Source of the DNA: Acidimicrobiia bacterium
GTDB lineage: Bacteria; Actinomycetota; Acidimicrobiia; Acidimicrobiales; CATQHL01
DNA: 49,039 nt
Assembly (NCBI GenBank): GCA_021296415.1
Contig: JAGWAL010000018.1
Coordinates: 1-49,039 of the forward strand
Reading direction: 5' to 3'
Each line of letters opens with the position of its first letter. Within the stretch, counting starts at the first letter, position 1. This document shows positions 15,407-24,270 of the stretch, in pieces. Under the pieces are notes generated by a model. It did not search any database and was not told the DNA's origin. It saw nothing but the letters and a program-made list of their open reading frames with translations. A program made the position numbers and the translations under genes.

Positions 15407-16927
15407 GTGACAGAACGAGCCGACCAACCCGCGATCACCGACGCCGACTCGCCGATTGCCGAGCAGTCCGCATCCGACGCAGGGGTCGCGGGCGGCGAGG
15501 CCGCCGACGTCTCCGCCCCCACCGAGGCCCCCGAAGGCGCCCCCGAAGCCTCCGGCGGCGCCGGGAGCCACAGCACCGAGCCTGACGGCGACGCCGCAGG
15601 AGAGACATCCGAAGCGGTGGCCGGCGACCCGGCCGGAGACGCGGCCGCTTCCCCGGAGCCCGACGATGGCCCTGCCGGAGGCACAGCCGCTTCCCCGGAG
15701 CCCGACGATGGCAGTGCCGGAGAGGCAGCCGGGGTGGCCGCGCCGGATGGCGGCGCCACCGGCGAGGAACCCGCCGCGGCTGCAGACGACGCCGAGGTCG
15801 ATCCGGCTCCGGAGCCTCCCGCGGACAGCCCCACACCACCCCCGGCGCCGGCTCCGGCCGCGGACGACCGCAGTACGGGAATCGGCACGCCGATCCCGTC
15901 CGCGGCCACCACGGGTGGCCTCAGCAGCGGTGACATCATCACCGGGGTCGTCAGTTCCGTCGAGCGCCGGGAGCTGGAACTGGATCTGGGGTCGGGGCGT
16001 GTCGGCGTGATCGGCAGCCGGCATTGGGCGGCGGGTCTCGACGTCGATCTCACCGTCGAGGCGAAGGTCGGCGACACCGTCGAGGCGGCGGTCCTCGTGC
16101 GCGAGGACCACAAGCAGCGCATCGTCCTATCGCGTAGCTGGGGCCGCCAGCAGCGAGCCTGGGAGACGGCCGAGAACGCCCGCAAGACCGGAGAGATCAT
16201 CTCGGGCACCGTGACCGACGCCGTCGCCGCGGGCATCACCGTGGACATCGGCGTCCGGGCGTTCGTACCCGCCTCGATGGCGGGATCCGACGACCTGGAG
16301 TCGCTGGTCGGCACCACGGTGGAATGCAAGGTCACCGAAGTGAACCAGCTGAAGGGTCGCTGCATCCTGTCCCGGAAGGCGGCGTCACGGACCCGCGAGC
16401 GCCAGGCCGCCCGGAAGCGACTGGCGGAACTGGAGCCGGGGACGATGCTGCGCGCCAGGGTCACGAAGGTCGAGGACTTCGGTGCGCTGGTGCTCGCCGA
16501 CGGCGACCTGCGGGGCCGGATCCGCCGCAGCGAGCTGAGTTGGTTCCGCGTCCGCCGCCCGAACGACGTCGTGTCGGTGGGCGACGAGTTGGAGGCCCGG
16601 GTGCTGCAGACCGCCCCCGCCAAGATGAGCCTCGACCTGTCCCTGCGGATCGGCGACGACCCCCTGGCCGGGATCAGTCCCGGCGAGCGGCATCAGGCCA
16701 CCGTCACCTCACTGGCGCCGTTCGGGGCCTTCGTGGCCGTCGGCGAGGGGATCAGGGGGCTCGTGCCGACCGCTGAGTTGTCCGAGCACCCCATCCGCCA
16801 TCCGAGGGAGGTGGTGGTGCCCGGTGACAGCGTGCTCACCGAGGTCACGAAGGTGGACCGCCAGCGACGCGAGCTGGAGTTCTCGGTGAACCTGGCGATG
16901 CTCGTGCGACCCTCCGAGTGGGAGTGA
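15407..16927 (+). CDS. S1 RNA-binding domain protein with acidic low-complexity N-terminus
   Basis: This 506-residue protein has an acidic, Ala/Pro/Glu/Asp-rich, probably disordered N-terminus (about 1-165) containing a duplicated AASPEPDDG unit. Four S1-type OB domains follow. Typical phrases are SGDIITGVVSSVERRELEL, TGEIISGTVTDAVAAGITVD, PGTMLRARVTKVEDFGALVL and PGERHQATVTSLAPFGAFVA. It resembles ribosomal protein bS1 (RpsA), which helps mRNA bind the 30S subunit. However, bS1 normally carries its S1 domains from near the N-terminus, so an RpsA paralog or Tex-like RNA-binding factor is also possible. It is divergent from pcrA and converges with guaA. Confidence 0.8.
   Translation: MTERADQPAITDADSPIAEQSASDAGVAGGEAADVSAPTEAPEGAPEASGGAGSHSTEPDGDAAGETSEAVAGDPAGDAAASPEPDDGPAGGTAASPEPDDGSAGEAAGVAAPDGGATGEEPAAAADDAEVDPAPEPPADSPTPPPAPAPAADDRSTGIGTPIPSAATTGGLSSGDIITGVVSSVERRELELDLGSGRVGVIGSRHWAAGLDVDLTVEAKVGDTVEAAVLVREDHKQRIVLSRSWGRQQRAWETAENARKTGEIISGTVTDAVAAGITVDIGVRAFVPASMAGSDDLESLVGTTVECKVTEVNQLKGRCILSRKAASRTRERQAARKRLAELEPGTMLRARVTKVEDFGALVLADGDLRGRIRRSELSWFRVRRPNDVVSVGDELEARVLQTAPAKMSLDLSLRIGDDPLAGISPGERHQATVTSLAPFGAFVAVGEGIRGLVPTAELSEHPIRHPREVVVPGDSVLTEVTKVDRQRRELEFSVNLAMLVRPSEWE
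15645..15728 (+). repeat. Two 42-bp tandem repeats in the S1 protein's N-terminus
   Basis: The phrase ccgcttccccggagcccgac occurs at 15645 and again at 15687, an in-frame 42-bp (14-residue) period encoding AASPEPDDG plus a Gly/Ala-rich part. It lies in the disordered N-terminal region. Confidence 0.75.
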
Positions 16928-16948
16928 CGCCTCCCCGACCGGACGGCC

Positions 16949-18499
16949 TCACTCCCACTCGATGGTGCCGGGAGGCTTGGACGTGACGTCGTAGACGACT
17001 CTGTTGACGCCGGGCACCTCGGCCACGATCCGCCCGGCCATGGCTTCGAGCACGTCGTACGGCAGACGCGCGAAGTCGGCGGTCATGGCATCCGCGCTGG
17101 TCACGGCGCGGATCACGATCGGGTGACCGTAGGTGCGCTCGTCGCCCATGACGCCCACCGAGCGGACGTCCAGCAGCACCGCCAACACCTGCCAAACCTC
17201 GCGGTCGAGCCCGCCGCGGCGGATCTCGGCGCGCACGATGGCATCCGCGGCGCGTACCGTCTCGACCCGCGCCGGGGTTACCTCGCCGACGATGCGCACG
17301 GCGAGTCCCGGCCCGGGGAACGGGTGGCGCCAGATCACCTCGGACGGGAGGCCGAGCCGCTCGCCCACGAGGCGCACCTCGTCCTTGAACAGATCCCGCA
17401 GGGGCTCCACGAGTTCCAGCTGCATGTCGTCGGGGAGCCCCCCGACGTTGTGGTGGCTCTTTATCCTGGCCGCCACGTCGCCCCCGGACTCGATCACGTC
17501 GGGGTACAGCGTGCCCTGCACGAGGAAGTCCACATCGCCGAGCTCCCGGGCCTCGGCCTCGAAGACGCGCACGAACAGCTCGCCGATGGTGCGCCGCTTC
17601 GCCTCCGGGTCGGCCACGCCGGCGAGTGCCGCCAGGAACCGGTCGGCGGCATCCACGAACACGAACCCGTCGCCCCCGAAGACCTCGCGCACCTGGTCGG
17701 TCTCGCCGGCGCGCATCAGCCCGGTGTCGACGAACACACAGGTGAGGCGGTCGCCGATGGCTTGGCGCACCAGCGAAGCGGCAACCGCCGAGTCGACCCC
17801 GCCGGAGAGCCCGCAGACGGCCCGCCCGTCACCAACCTGGTCCCGGATAGCGGCGACCGAGGTCTCGACGATGCAGTCGGGGGTCCATGCGGGGGCACAG
17901 CCGCAAGCCTCGTACAGGAAGTTCTCCAGCATGCTCTGACCGTGCGGGGTGTGCGCCACCTCAGGGTGGAACTGCACACCGAACAGGCCGCGGTCGGCGT
18001 CCTCGAACGCCGCGGCCGGCGAGTCGGCGGTCACGGCGGTCACCACCGCACCGCTCGGGGGGCGCACCACCGCATCGCGATGACTCATCCAGACCTCCTG
18101 CGCGGCGGGAAGGCCGCCGGAAACCACCCGTCCCGGCCAGGTCACGTCGAGCCGTACCCGGCCGTACTCCGCCAGGCCGCTGCGGTCCACCTTGCCGCCG
18201 AGTTCGTGCGCCAGGAGTTGTGCCCCGTAGCAGATGCCCAGAACGGGGATCCCCAGCGCCAGGATCTCGGGATCGAGGCGGGGGGCGCCGGGTGCATGCA
18301 CCGACTCGGGTCCGCCGCTGAGGATCAGACCCGTGGGCCGGCGCCGGCGCACGGCCGCGGCACCGATGTCGTGCGCGACGATCTCGCTGTACACACGGGC
18401 CTCGCGCACGCGCCGTGCGATGAGTTGCGCGTACTGGGCGCCGAAGTCCAAGACGAGCACGCCGCCGCGCCCGCCGCCGGCGTCGCCGGTGGCGGTCAC
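16949..18499 (-). CDS. guaA: GMP synthase (glutamine-hydrolysing)
   Basis: This 516-residue enzyme converts XMP to GMP using ATP and glutamine. The class I glutamine amidotransferase domain is N-terminal ([35 protein letters not shown] with the nucleophilic Cys, FHPEVAHT with His/Glu). The ATP pyrophosphatase domain follows (PP-loop [10 protein letters not shown]). The C-terminal dimerisation part ends in KPPGTIEWE, the family terminus. The GTG start overlaps the guaB3 TGA by 4 bp (GTGA), so the two are translationally coupled and together complete guanine nucleotide synthesis. Confidence 0.97.
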   Translation of the reverse strand: MTATGDAGGGRGGVLVLDFGAQYAQLIARRVREARVYSEIVAHDIGAAAVRRRRPTGLILSGGPESVHAPGAPRLDPEILALGIPVLGICYGAQLLAHELGGKVDRSGLAEYGRVRLDVTWPGRVVSGGLPAAQEVWMSHRDAVVRPPSGAVVTAVTADSPAAAFEDADRGLFGVQFHPEVAHTPHGQSMLENFLYEACGCAPAWTPDCIVETSVAAIRDQVGDGRAVCGLSGGVDSAVAASLVRQAIGDRLTCVFVDTGLMRAGETDQVREVFGGDGFVFVDAADRFLAALAGVADPEAKRRTIGELFVRVFEAEARELGDVDFLVQGTLYPDVIESGGDVAARIKSHHNVGGLPDDMQLELVEPLRDLFKDEVRLVGERLGLPSEVIWRHPFPGPGLAVRIVGEVTPARVETVRAADAIVRAEIRRGGLDREVWQVLAVLLDVRSVGVMGDERTYGHPIVIRAVTSADAMTADFARLPYDVLEAMAGRIVAEVPGVNRVVYDVTSKPPGTIEWE

Positions 18500-19662
18500 C
18501 GGCCCATGCCCACGCCCTGCTGGTGTTGCAGGCCCTTCCCCTCACTGGCAATCGAGGGAGCCACCATCACGTCGGCCTTCTGGAGTTCCTTGAGCGTGGC
18601 GTAGCCGCTCGCCGCCATCGTGGTCGCCAGGGCCCCGAACAGGTTGCTGCGCCCGTCGGCCTCCCGCGCCGGACCCAGGAGGATCTCCTCCAGCGGGGCG
18701 CGCCGCCCGACGTGCACACGGGCGCCGCGGGGCAGCGCCGCGTGCGGCGTCGCCATCCCCCAGTGGTAGCCGCCGCCCGGCGCCTCGAACGCCGCCGCCA
18801 GGGGGGAGCCCAGCATCACCGCGTCGGCGCCGCAGGCGACGGCCTTGGCGATGTCGCCGCCGGTGGCCATGCCGCCGTCGGCGATGATGTTGACGTACAC
18901 GCCGGTCTCGTCGAGGTGGCGCATGCGGGCCGCCCGCACGTCGGCAATTGCGGTGGCCTGCGGGACGCCGATGCCCAGCACGCCGCGGCTCGTGCAGGCG
19001 GCGCCCGGCCCCACACCCACCAGCACACCGGACGCCCCGGTCCGCATGAGATGCAGCCCGGCCTCGTAGCTGGCACAGCCGCCCACGACGACCGGTATCG
19101 GAAGCTCGCGCACGACCTTCTTGAGGTTCAGCGGTTTGCGGGTGCGGGACTTGTGCTCCGCGGTCACGACCGTGCCCTGGATGACCAGCAGATCCACCTC
19201 CGCGGAGGCGAGCTGGCCGAGCAGTTCGGTGGCCCGCTGCGGCGTGACGGCGGCACTCACCAGCGTCGAGTGCTCCCTGATCTGCCGCACCCGCTCGCCG
19301 ATCAGTTCGGGGTTCACCGGCGGCGCGTACACCTCCTGCAGGCAGGCGGTGGCGTTCTCGACGGGCGCGTTCCGGATCGCCTCGAAGGCCGGGGTCGGGT
19401 CCTCGTAGCGTGTCCACAGACCCTCGATGTTCAGCACGCCGATACCCCCGAGGCGGCCGATCATCTCGGCAACGTCCGGCGAGACCACGCTGTCCATGGC
19501 CGAGGCGAGCAGCGGCAGCGGCCGGCGGTAGGCGTCGATCTCCCAGGAGATGTCCACATCGTCGGGGTCGCGGGTGCGCCGCGCCGGCACGATGGTGATC
19601 TCGTCGAGCCCGTAGGCCCGGCGCCCGCTCTTGCCGAAACCGATCTCGATGTCCGCCACCAC
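18496..19662 (-). CDS. guaB3: GuaB3 family IMP dehydrogenase-related protein
   Basis: This protein of about 388 residues belongs to the IMP dehydrogenase/GMP reductase family, subgroup GuaB3, found in actinobacteria beside guaA. Seen: [20 protein letters not shown] near the N-terminus, the substrate loop [20 protein letters not shown] with the catalytic Cys, and [21 protein letters not shown]. There is no CBS pair. Members may act as IMP dehydrogenase or GMP reductase; the in vivo reaction is uncertain. GGAGGGAGGT precedes two consecutive GTG codons (19662 and 19659) and either could be the start. The longer open frame to 21075 is an overlap artefact. Confidence 0.9.
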   Translation of the reverse strand: MVADIEIGFGKSGRRAYGLDEITIVPARRTRDPDDVDISWEIDAYRRPLPLLASAMDSVVSPDVAEMIGRLGGIGVLNIEGLWTRYEDPTPAFEAIRNAPVENATACLQEVYAPPVNPELIGERVRQIREHSTLVSAAVTPQRATELLGQLASAEVDLLVIQGTVVTAEHKSRTRKPLNLKKVVRELPIPVVVGGCASYEAGLHLMRTGASGVLVGVGPGAACTSRGVLGIGVPQATAIADVRAARMRHLDETGVYVNIIADGGMATGGDIAKAVACGADAVMLGSPLAAAFEAPGGGYHWGMATPHAALPRGARVHVGRRAPLEEILLGPAREADGRSNLFGALATTMAASGYATLKELQKADVMVAPSIASEGKGLQHQQGVGMGR

Positions 19663-19715
19663 TCGCACCTCCCTCCGCGGAGCATAGGCAGTGCCGCCCC
19701 GACCGGCAGGAATGC

Positions 19716-21185
19716 TCAGAGCTTGGCGGCTGCCTCGGCGATGGCCTCCCAGGCGGCCTCGACGTGATGGGCGCGCGTGGCGACGGTGCCCACGGAGAGG
19801 CGCAGTGTGTAGTGACCGTCCAGGACGGTGTGCGTGAGGTAGAAGCTCCCGGAGTCGTTCAACTCGGCCAGGATGCGCCGGTTGGCCTCGTCGCCGGCCC
19901 GGTGACGAAAGCACACGAGGTTGAGCGGCGCGGGAGCGGCGAGGTCGAAGTCGGGGTGCTCGGACACCCAGCCGGCGAACCGCTGCGCCCAGGAGACCCC
20001 GGAGCGGATGTGGGCCTGCAGGCCCGTCGCTCCGTACCAGCGGAGGACCAGCCACAGCTTGAGAGAGCGGAAGCGGCGCCCCAGCGGCACCTGCCAGTCC
20101 CGGTAGTCGATCACCGTTCCCTGCTCGGTGGCGGGGTTGCGCAGATACTCGGGCGTCACGCTGAGGGCATCCGTGAGGGCCTTGCGGTCGGCCACCCACA
20201 TGGCCGTGCAGTCGAGGTTGGTGAGTAACCACTTGTGGGGATTGAAGCAGTAGCTGTCCACCGCGCCGAGCCCCCGGTTCACGAAGCGGAACTCCGGGCA
20301 GACCGCCGCGGCACCGGCCAGGGCACCGTCCACGTGGATCCACATCCCCTCGTCTCGGGCCAGGGCCGCCAGACGCGCCACCGGGTCGAATGCCAGCGAG
20401 GAGGTGGTTCCCGCGGTGGCAACGACGGCACAGGGCACCAGGCCGGCGGCGCGGTCGGCACCGACCGCGTCCGCCAGTGCCTCCACACTCATGGCATAGG
20501 CGGCGGCGCCGCCGACGAACCGGATCCTGTCGGCACCGAAGCCGGCAATGCGGGCGCTCTTGTAGATCGACGAGTGGGCGTGCTCGGAGGTGTAGATCAC
20601 CAGGTCGGCGAGGCTTGCGCCGCCCGCTGCGGCCAGCGCCCGCTCCCGGGCGGCGACGAGCGCACACAGCGCCGAACTGGACGCCGAGTCCTGGATGACC
20701 CCGCCACCGGCACCCTCGCTTCGGAAACGCCGGGGGAGGCCGCACAGCTCCACCAGCCAGTCCATGACGCGGGTCTCGAGTTCGGTGCACGCCGGACTGG
20801 AAGCCCACAGCATTCCCTGCACCCCCAGGCCCGACGACAGCAAATCGCCGAGGATCGCGGGACCGGTCGCGGGCGTGGGGAAGAAGGCGAAGAAGCCCGG
20901 CGCCTGCCAGTGCGTGAGCCCCGGGACGACGACTTGGTCGAGGTCCTCTAGCACGGTGTCGAACCCTTCCGGCTCGGCGGGCGGCGACTGCGGGAGCCCG
21001 GCGGCCACCTCGCCGGGGCGCACCCTGGACAGCACCGGGTAACTCTCGATCCGCTCGTGATAGCCGGCCACCCACTCCAGGAACCGCTCACCCCACAGGC
21101 GCAACTCCTCGGGCGTCATGTGCGGCGCCGCCGGCACAGGTCCCCCTGGCGGCGGACGGTCGCCCTCGTGCTCGACGAAGTCCAT
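19716..21185 (-). CDS. Group II PLP-dependent amino acid decarboxylase, aromatic L-amino acid decarboxylase-like
   Basis: This 489-residue enzyme matches the DOPA/tryptophan decarboxylase family. LTHWQAPGFFAFFPTPAT and MLWASSPACTELETRVMDW are the conserved N-terminal blocks, SEHAHSSIYKSA has the ring-stacking His, WIHVDGALAGAA has the PLP-binding Asp, and FNPHKWLLTN has the PLP lysine (about residue 318). Family members decarboxylate tyrosine, DOPA, tryptophan or phenylalanine, or form aldehydes; the substrate is not predictable here. An alternative start is the Met at residue 23 (MTPEEL). It lies 53 bp upstream of guaB3 on the same strand, but shared function is not evident. Confidence 0.88.
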   Translation of the reverse strand: MDFVEHEGDRPPPGGPVPAAPHMTPEELRLWGERFLEWVAGYHERIESYPVLSRVRPGEVAAGLPQSPPAEPEGFDTVLEDLDQVVVPGLTHWQAPGFFAFFPTPATGPAILGDLLSSGLGVQGMLWASSPACTELETRVMDWLVELCGLPRRFRSEGAGGGVIQDSASSSALCALVAARERALAAAGGASLADLVIYTSEHAHSSIYKSARIAGFGADRIRFVGGAAAYAMSVEALADAVGADRAAGLVPCAVVATAGTTSSLAFDPVARLAALARDEGMWIHVDGALAGAAAVCPEFRFVNRGLGAVDSYCFNPHKWLLTNLDCTAMWVADRKALTDALSVTPEYLRNPATEQGTVIDYRDWQVPLGRRFRSLKLWLVLRWYGATGLQAHIRSGVSWAQRFAGWVSEHPDFDLAAPAPLNLVCFRHRAGDEANRRILAELNDSGSFYLTHTVLDGHYTLRLSVGTVATRAHHVEAAWEAIAEAAAKL

Positions 21186-21356
21186 GCGCCATGTCTAGCG
21201 CCTCCGGCAACGGTGGCACGCCAGGCAGAACGCTCCGTCGGCGCCGGGGTGGCAGCATCGCGCCCAATCCCCCTGCGGCTCGAGCCTGCCATCCGGGGGC
21301 GAGACCGGCATCACGGCTGCGGGGCCCGGTGTGCCGCCACCCCGGCCCCGAGTTCG

Positions 21357-22073
21357 TCAGCGCGCCGTCAGGCCCGTGGCGAGGACGAGGAGTTGCCGGA
21401 GGATTGCCGCCGTGGCGCCCCAGATGGTGTCGCCGGGGATCTCGAAGAAACTGATCGGCCGCAGGGTGCCGTCTCGAGGCCAGAGCTCCTGACGGTAGAT
21501 CTCCGGCGCCAGCAGCTCGCTCAGCGGCACGTGGAGGATCTTCTCGACCTCGGCGGGATCGGGACGCAACCCCTCGGGGCGGCCCGCGGGCAGCTCGGCA
21601 ACGTACGAATACACCAGCGAGTCGCTGCCAACCGTGAAGAACGGGGTCAACTCGCCGATGCGGACCGCGGCGGCGGGATCCAGCCCGATCTCCTCCTGCG
21701 CCTCCCGGCGGGCGGTCGCCCAGAGGTCGGCGTCGGCCGGTTCGCGGCCGCCGCCGGGGAACGACACCTCGCGACCGTGGGTGCGCAGGTGCGATGCGCG
21801 CCGGGTGAGAATGACGGTGGTCTCGCCCCGATCCAGGTAGAGCGGGATCAGCACCGCCGAGAGCCGTTGCGAAGTCTCCGCGGAGCGCACCGCGGGAGGC
21901 TGCTCCTGTAGCCGGCGCGCCAGGGCATCCAGTTCGACCCGGCGCGCCGCCCCCGGGAGTTCCGACCACGGCGCGGGCGCACCCGGGCGCGCGCCGGCCG
22001 GGCGCGGGATGAATTGGGGACCGCCGTGGCCGGCGGGGATCGCGGCGAGAGGTGGCGGGGGCTCGCTGCTCAC
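21357..22073 (-). CDS. NUDIX hydrolase, CoA pyrophosphatase type
   Basis: This 238-residue protein carries the NUDIX box GGGREPADADLWATARREAQEEIGL (split here: GGGREPADADLWATA then REAQEEIGL), preceded by LTRRASHLRTHGREVSFPGG, a signature of the CoA diphosphatase (NudL/PCD1) subgroup that hydrolyses CoA to phosphopantetheine and adenosine 3',5'-bisphosphate. The Pro-rich first 40 residues are probably disordered. The GTG start overlaps the stop of the P1 peptidase gene by 4 bp. The following 171 bp to the decarboxylase gene hold no recognised gene. Confidence 0.88.
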   Translation of the reverse strand: MSSEPPPPLAAIPAGHGGPQFIPRPAGARPGAPAPWSELPGAARRVELDALARRLQEQPPAVRSAETSQRLSAVLIPLYLDRGETTVILTRRASHLRTHGREVSFPGGGREPADADLWATARREAQEEIGLDPAAAVRIGELTPFFTVGSDSLVYSYVAELPAGRPEGLRPDPAEVEKILHVPLSELLAPEIYRQELWPRDGTLRPISFFEIPGDTIWGATAAILRQLLVLATGLTAR

Positions 22074-23002
22074 GAAGTGCCGCCGGATCCGGTGCCGGTG
22101 TCCTCGGCCCGCGCAACGGCGGCGCGCACGGCGTCGGCTACCGCAACCGTGGCGGCGACCCGCACGGTGTCGATGGAGGCCTCCACATCGCCGACGGACG
22201 CCGCGATCAGGGCGTCGCCGTCGAAGCGGGTGTGCGCCGGCAGCAGGGCGCGCGCCAGGCCGTCGTGGCCACTCTGCGCTACGAGCAGGCAGTCGAGCTT
22301 GGTGAGGCGCACGTTGGTGCAGATGAGACCGATCGTTGTGCTCGTGCCGAGCGGCGGACGCTCGGGAGGCTGGAACCTCCCCGAGCGCAGCGAGTGTTCC
22401 ACCGAATCGCCGTCGAGATCACCTGCGGCATTGACCGCCAGCAGCGCGACCACGATGGCCTCCCCGCTGCCTGTCGCTGCGAACCGCAACTGCGCCGAGC
22501 CCAGCCCGCTGGGTGCCCGCGTCGAGCGCCAAGAGCCCACGGTGGCACCGGCGCCGGCGCCGAACGGCCCCGCCGGCCAGCCGCCGGCGGGACCGGGCCC
22601 GGCCGGCACCGAGGCCGTGCGGGCCGCCTCGTAACCGGCGTCGGCTCCGGGCCAGACAGGGGGTTCACCGGGACGCAGGTCGTACAGGGACAGCCCGGCG
22701 ACGATGGGCACGGGCCCGGCCGGCGTCGGGTAGCCACGCCCGGCCTCGGCGCAGTAGCGCATGACACCCTCGGCGGTCGCCAGCCCGAAGGCCGAGCCGC
22801 CGGATAGCACGACCGCGTCGATTCCCGGCACGGTCCGCTCGGGTGCCAGCAGATCCAACTCGCGGCTGGCGGGCGCGCCGCCGCGGACCTCGACCGACGC
22901 GACGGTTCCCTCGGGCAGCAGCACAACGGTGCAGCCGGTGCACCCGCTCGGGTGCGTCCAGTGGCCGACGCGCACTCCGTCGAGGGCCCGACGCCCGCTC
23001 AT
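22070..23002 (-). CDS. P1 family peptidase (S58, DmpA/OAT-like fold)
   Basis: This 310-residue protein resembles the DmpA/beta-peptidyl aminopeptidase family of self-cleaving N-terminal nucleophile hydrolases. Seen: GVRVGHWTHPSGCTGCTVVLLPEG, DAVVLSGGSAFGLATAEGVM, and SGLGSAQLRF, where the Ser in GLGSA is the expected autocleavage site and nucleophile. Near the C-terminus, GDALIAASVGDVEASIDTVR is typical. Substrates are N-terminal residues of amides or small peptides, not further predictable. GGGAG precedes the ATG at 23002. It overlaps the NUDIX gene by 4 bp. Confidence 0.87.
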   Translation of the reverse strand: MSGRRALDGVRVGHWTHPSGCTGCTVVLLPEGTVASVEVRGGAPASRELDLLAPERTVPGIDAVVLSGGSAFGLATAEGVMRYCAEAGRGYPTPAGPVPIVAGLSLYDLRPGEPPVWPGADAGYEAARTASVPAGPGPAGGWPAGPFGAGAGATVGSWRSTRAPSGLGSAQLRFAATGSGEAIVVALLAVNAAGDLDGDSVEHSLRSGRFQPPERPPLGTSTTIGLICTNVRLTKLDCLLVAQSGHDGLARALLPAHTRFDGDALIAASVGDVEASIDTVRVAATVAVADAVRAAVARAEDTGTGSGGTS

Positions 23003-23118
23003 GAGGCTCCCGCACTCACCGGCGACCGGCGGCCGCCCGCGGGACTCCGGGCCCGGCGAGCTGTCCTCGGCCGTGGCTCGGAACGAGAGAGGTGTGCACG
23101 GTCAGCGGGTCTTCGGTC

Positions 23119-24270
23119 TCAGCAATAGTGCCGACGGACCCGCCGGCCCACGTCGCAGACCACCTCGTACGGGATCGTGCCCAGGCTGTCGGCCACGTCG
23201 GCGGCGCTGATGCTCTGATCGCCCTGCGTGCCGATCAGCACGGCTTCGTCACCGACGGACACGTCGCTCTCCTGCCCGCAATCCACCATGAGTTGGTCCA
23301 TCGTCACGACCCCCACCACAGGCCGCCGCCGGCCCCTGATCAGCACGGCTCCACCGCGCAGCCCGTAGTCGCGCCGGACTCCGTCCGCGTAGCCGATGGG
23401 CAGCGTGGCCACATCACTGTCGGAGTCGAGCCGGTACGCCAACCCGTAGGAGACACCCTCACCTGCGGCAACGCTCTTGACGAACGAAACCTGCGTCTGC
23501 AGTTGCATGACGGGACGCAGCCCCTGCACCTCGTTCCGGAGTTCGGCACTGGGCGGCAGCCCGTACAGGGCGATCCCGGCCCGGACCATGTCGTAGCGGC
23601 CGCGGCGCCGGATGGGTGAGGCATCCGGCCGGCCGGCGGCCAGGAGCAGGGCAGAGTTGGCGGCATGGCGGCGGAACGATCCCGGCTCGGGCGCGCCGAG
23701 ATCGGCCTCGAGAGCCTTCAGCACCTGCTCGTAGCGTTCCAACTGCACGTCGGTGTGGGGATTCCCCAACTCGTCGGCCACGGCGCAGTGCGTCCAGACA
23801 CCTTCCAGATGCAGTTGCGCCCTGGCCTCGATGGCACTCGCCAGCAGCGCCACGTCGTCGGGGTGGGCACCGACCCGGTTCATGCCGGTGTCCACCTTGA
23901 GGTGCACCCGGAGTCGACGGTCGCCCGTCGTGGCCGCCGCGGCCGCCGCCGCCAGTCCGGTGGCGCTGTAGACCGATGGGCGCAGGTCGTAGGCCACCAC
24001 CTCCACCATCTCGGTGGGCCGTGGCTCGGACAGCAGCAGGATCGGTGCCGTCACACCCGCCTGGCGCAACTCGATGCCCTCCTCCACGAGAGCCACCGCC
24101 AGCCAGGTGGCTCCGCCGGCGAGCGCGGCCCTGGCGGTGGCCACTGCCCCGTGCCCGTAACCGTCGGCCTTGACCACGGCACACAACCCCGCAGGGGCCG
24201 CCCGGCGGGCAAGTTCGGCGGCGTTGGCCTGCAATGCCGCCAGGTCCACGATGGCCGAGGTGGGTCGCAT
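23119..24270 (-). CDS. alr: Alanine racemase
   Basis: This 383-residue PLP enzyme interconverts L- and D-alanine for peptidoglycan. The N-terminal TIM-barrel block LCAVVKADGYGHGA has the PLP lysine, and VDTGMNRVG lies mid-barrel. The C-terminal part includes GVSYGLAYRLDSDS with the catalytic Tyr, ATLPIGYADGVRR, and VTMDQLMVDCG. The length matches the family. The ATG shares one base with the nnr stop (TGATG), so it is coupled to nnr. Confidence 0.96.
   Translation of the reverse strand: MRPTSAIVDLAALQANAAELARRAAPAGLCAVVKADGYGHGAVATARAALAGGATWLAVALVEEGIELRQAGVTAPILLLSEPRPTEMVEVVAYDLRPSVYSATGLAAAAAAATTGDRRLRVHLKVDTGMNRVGAHPDDVALLASAIEARAQLHLEGVWTHCAVADELGNPHTDVQLERYEQVLKALEADLGAPEPGSFRRHAANSALLLAAGRPDASPIRRRGRYDMVRAGIALYGLPPSAELRNEVQGLRPVMQLQTQVSFVKSVAAGEGVSYGLAYRLDSDSDVATLPIGYADGVRRDYGLRGGAVLIRGRRRPVVGVVTMDQLMVDCGQESDVSVGDEAVLIGTQGDQSISAADVADSLGTIPYEVVCDVGRRVRRHYC

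Noticed and set aside
15313-16623. Long upstream extension of the helicase frame
   Set aside because: It is antisense to the S1-domain gene and low in complexity; family homology begins at ATG 15312, which also has a promoter-like box.
19663-21075. Extension of the guaB3 frame to 859 codons
   Set aside because: The upstream part is antisense-frame shadow of the decarboxylase gene; GuaB3 homology begins after GGAGGGAGGT at 19662.
21186-21356. Possible leaderless box TAGACA before the decarboxylase ATG
   Set aside because: The sixth base is A rather than T, so it does not fit the module well enough to list.
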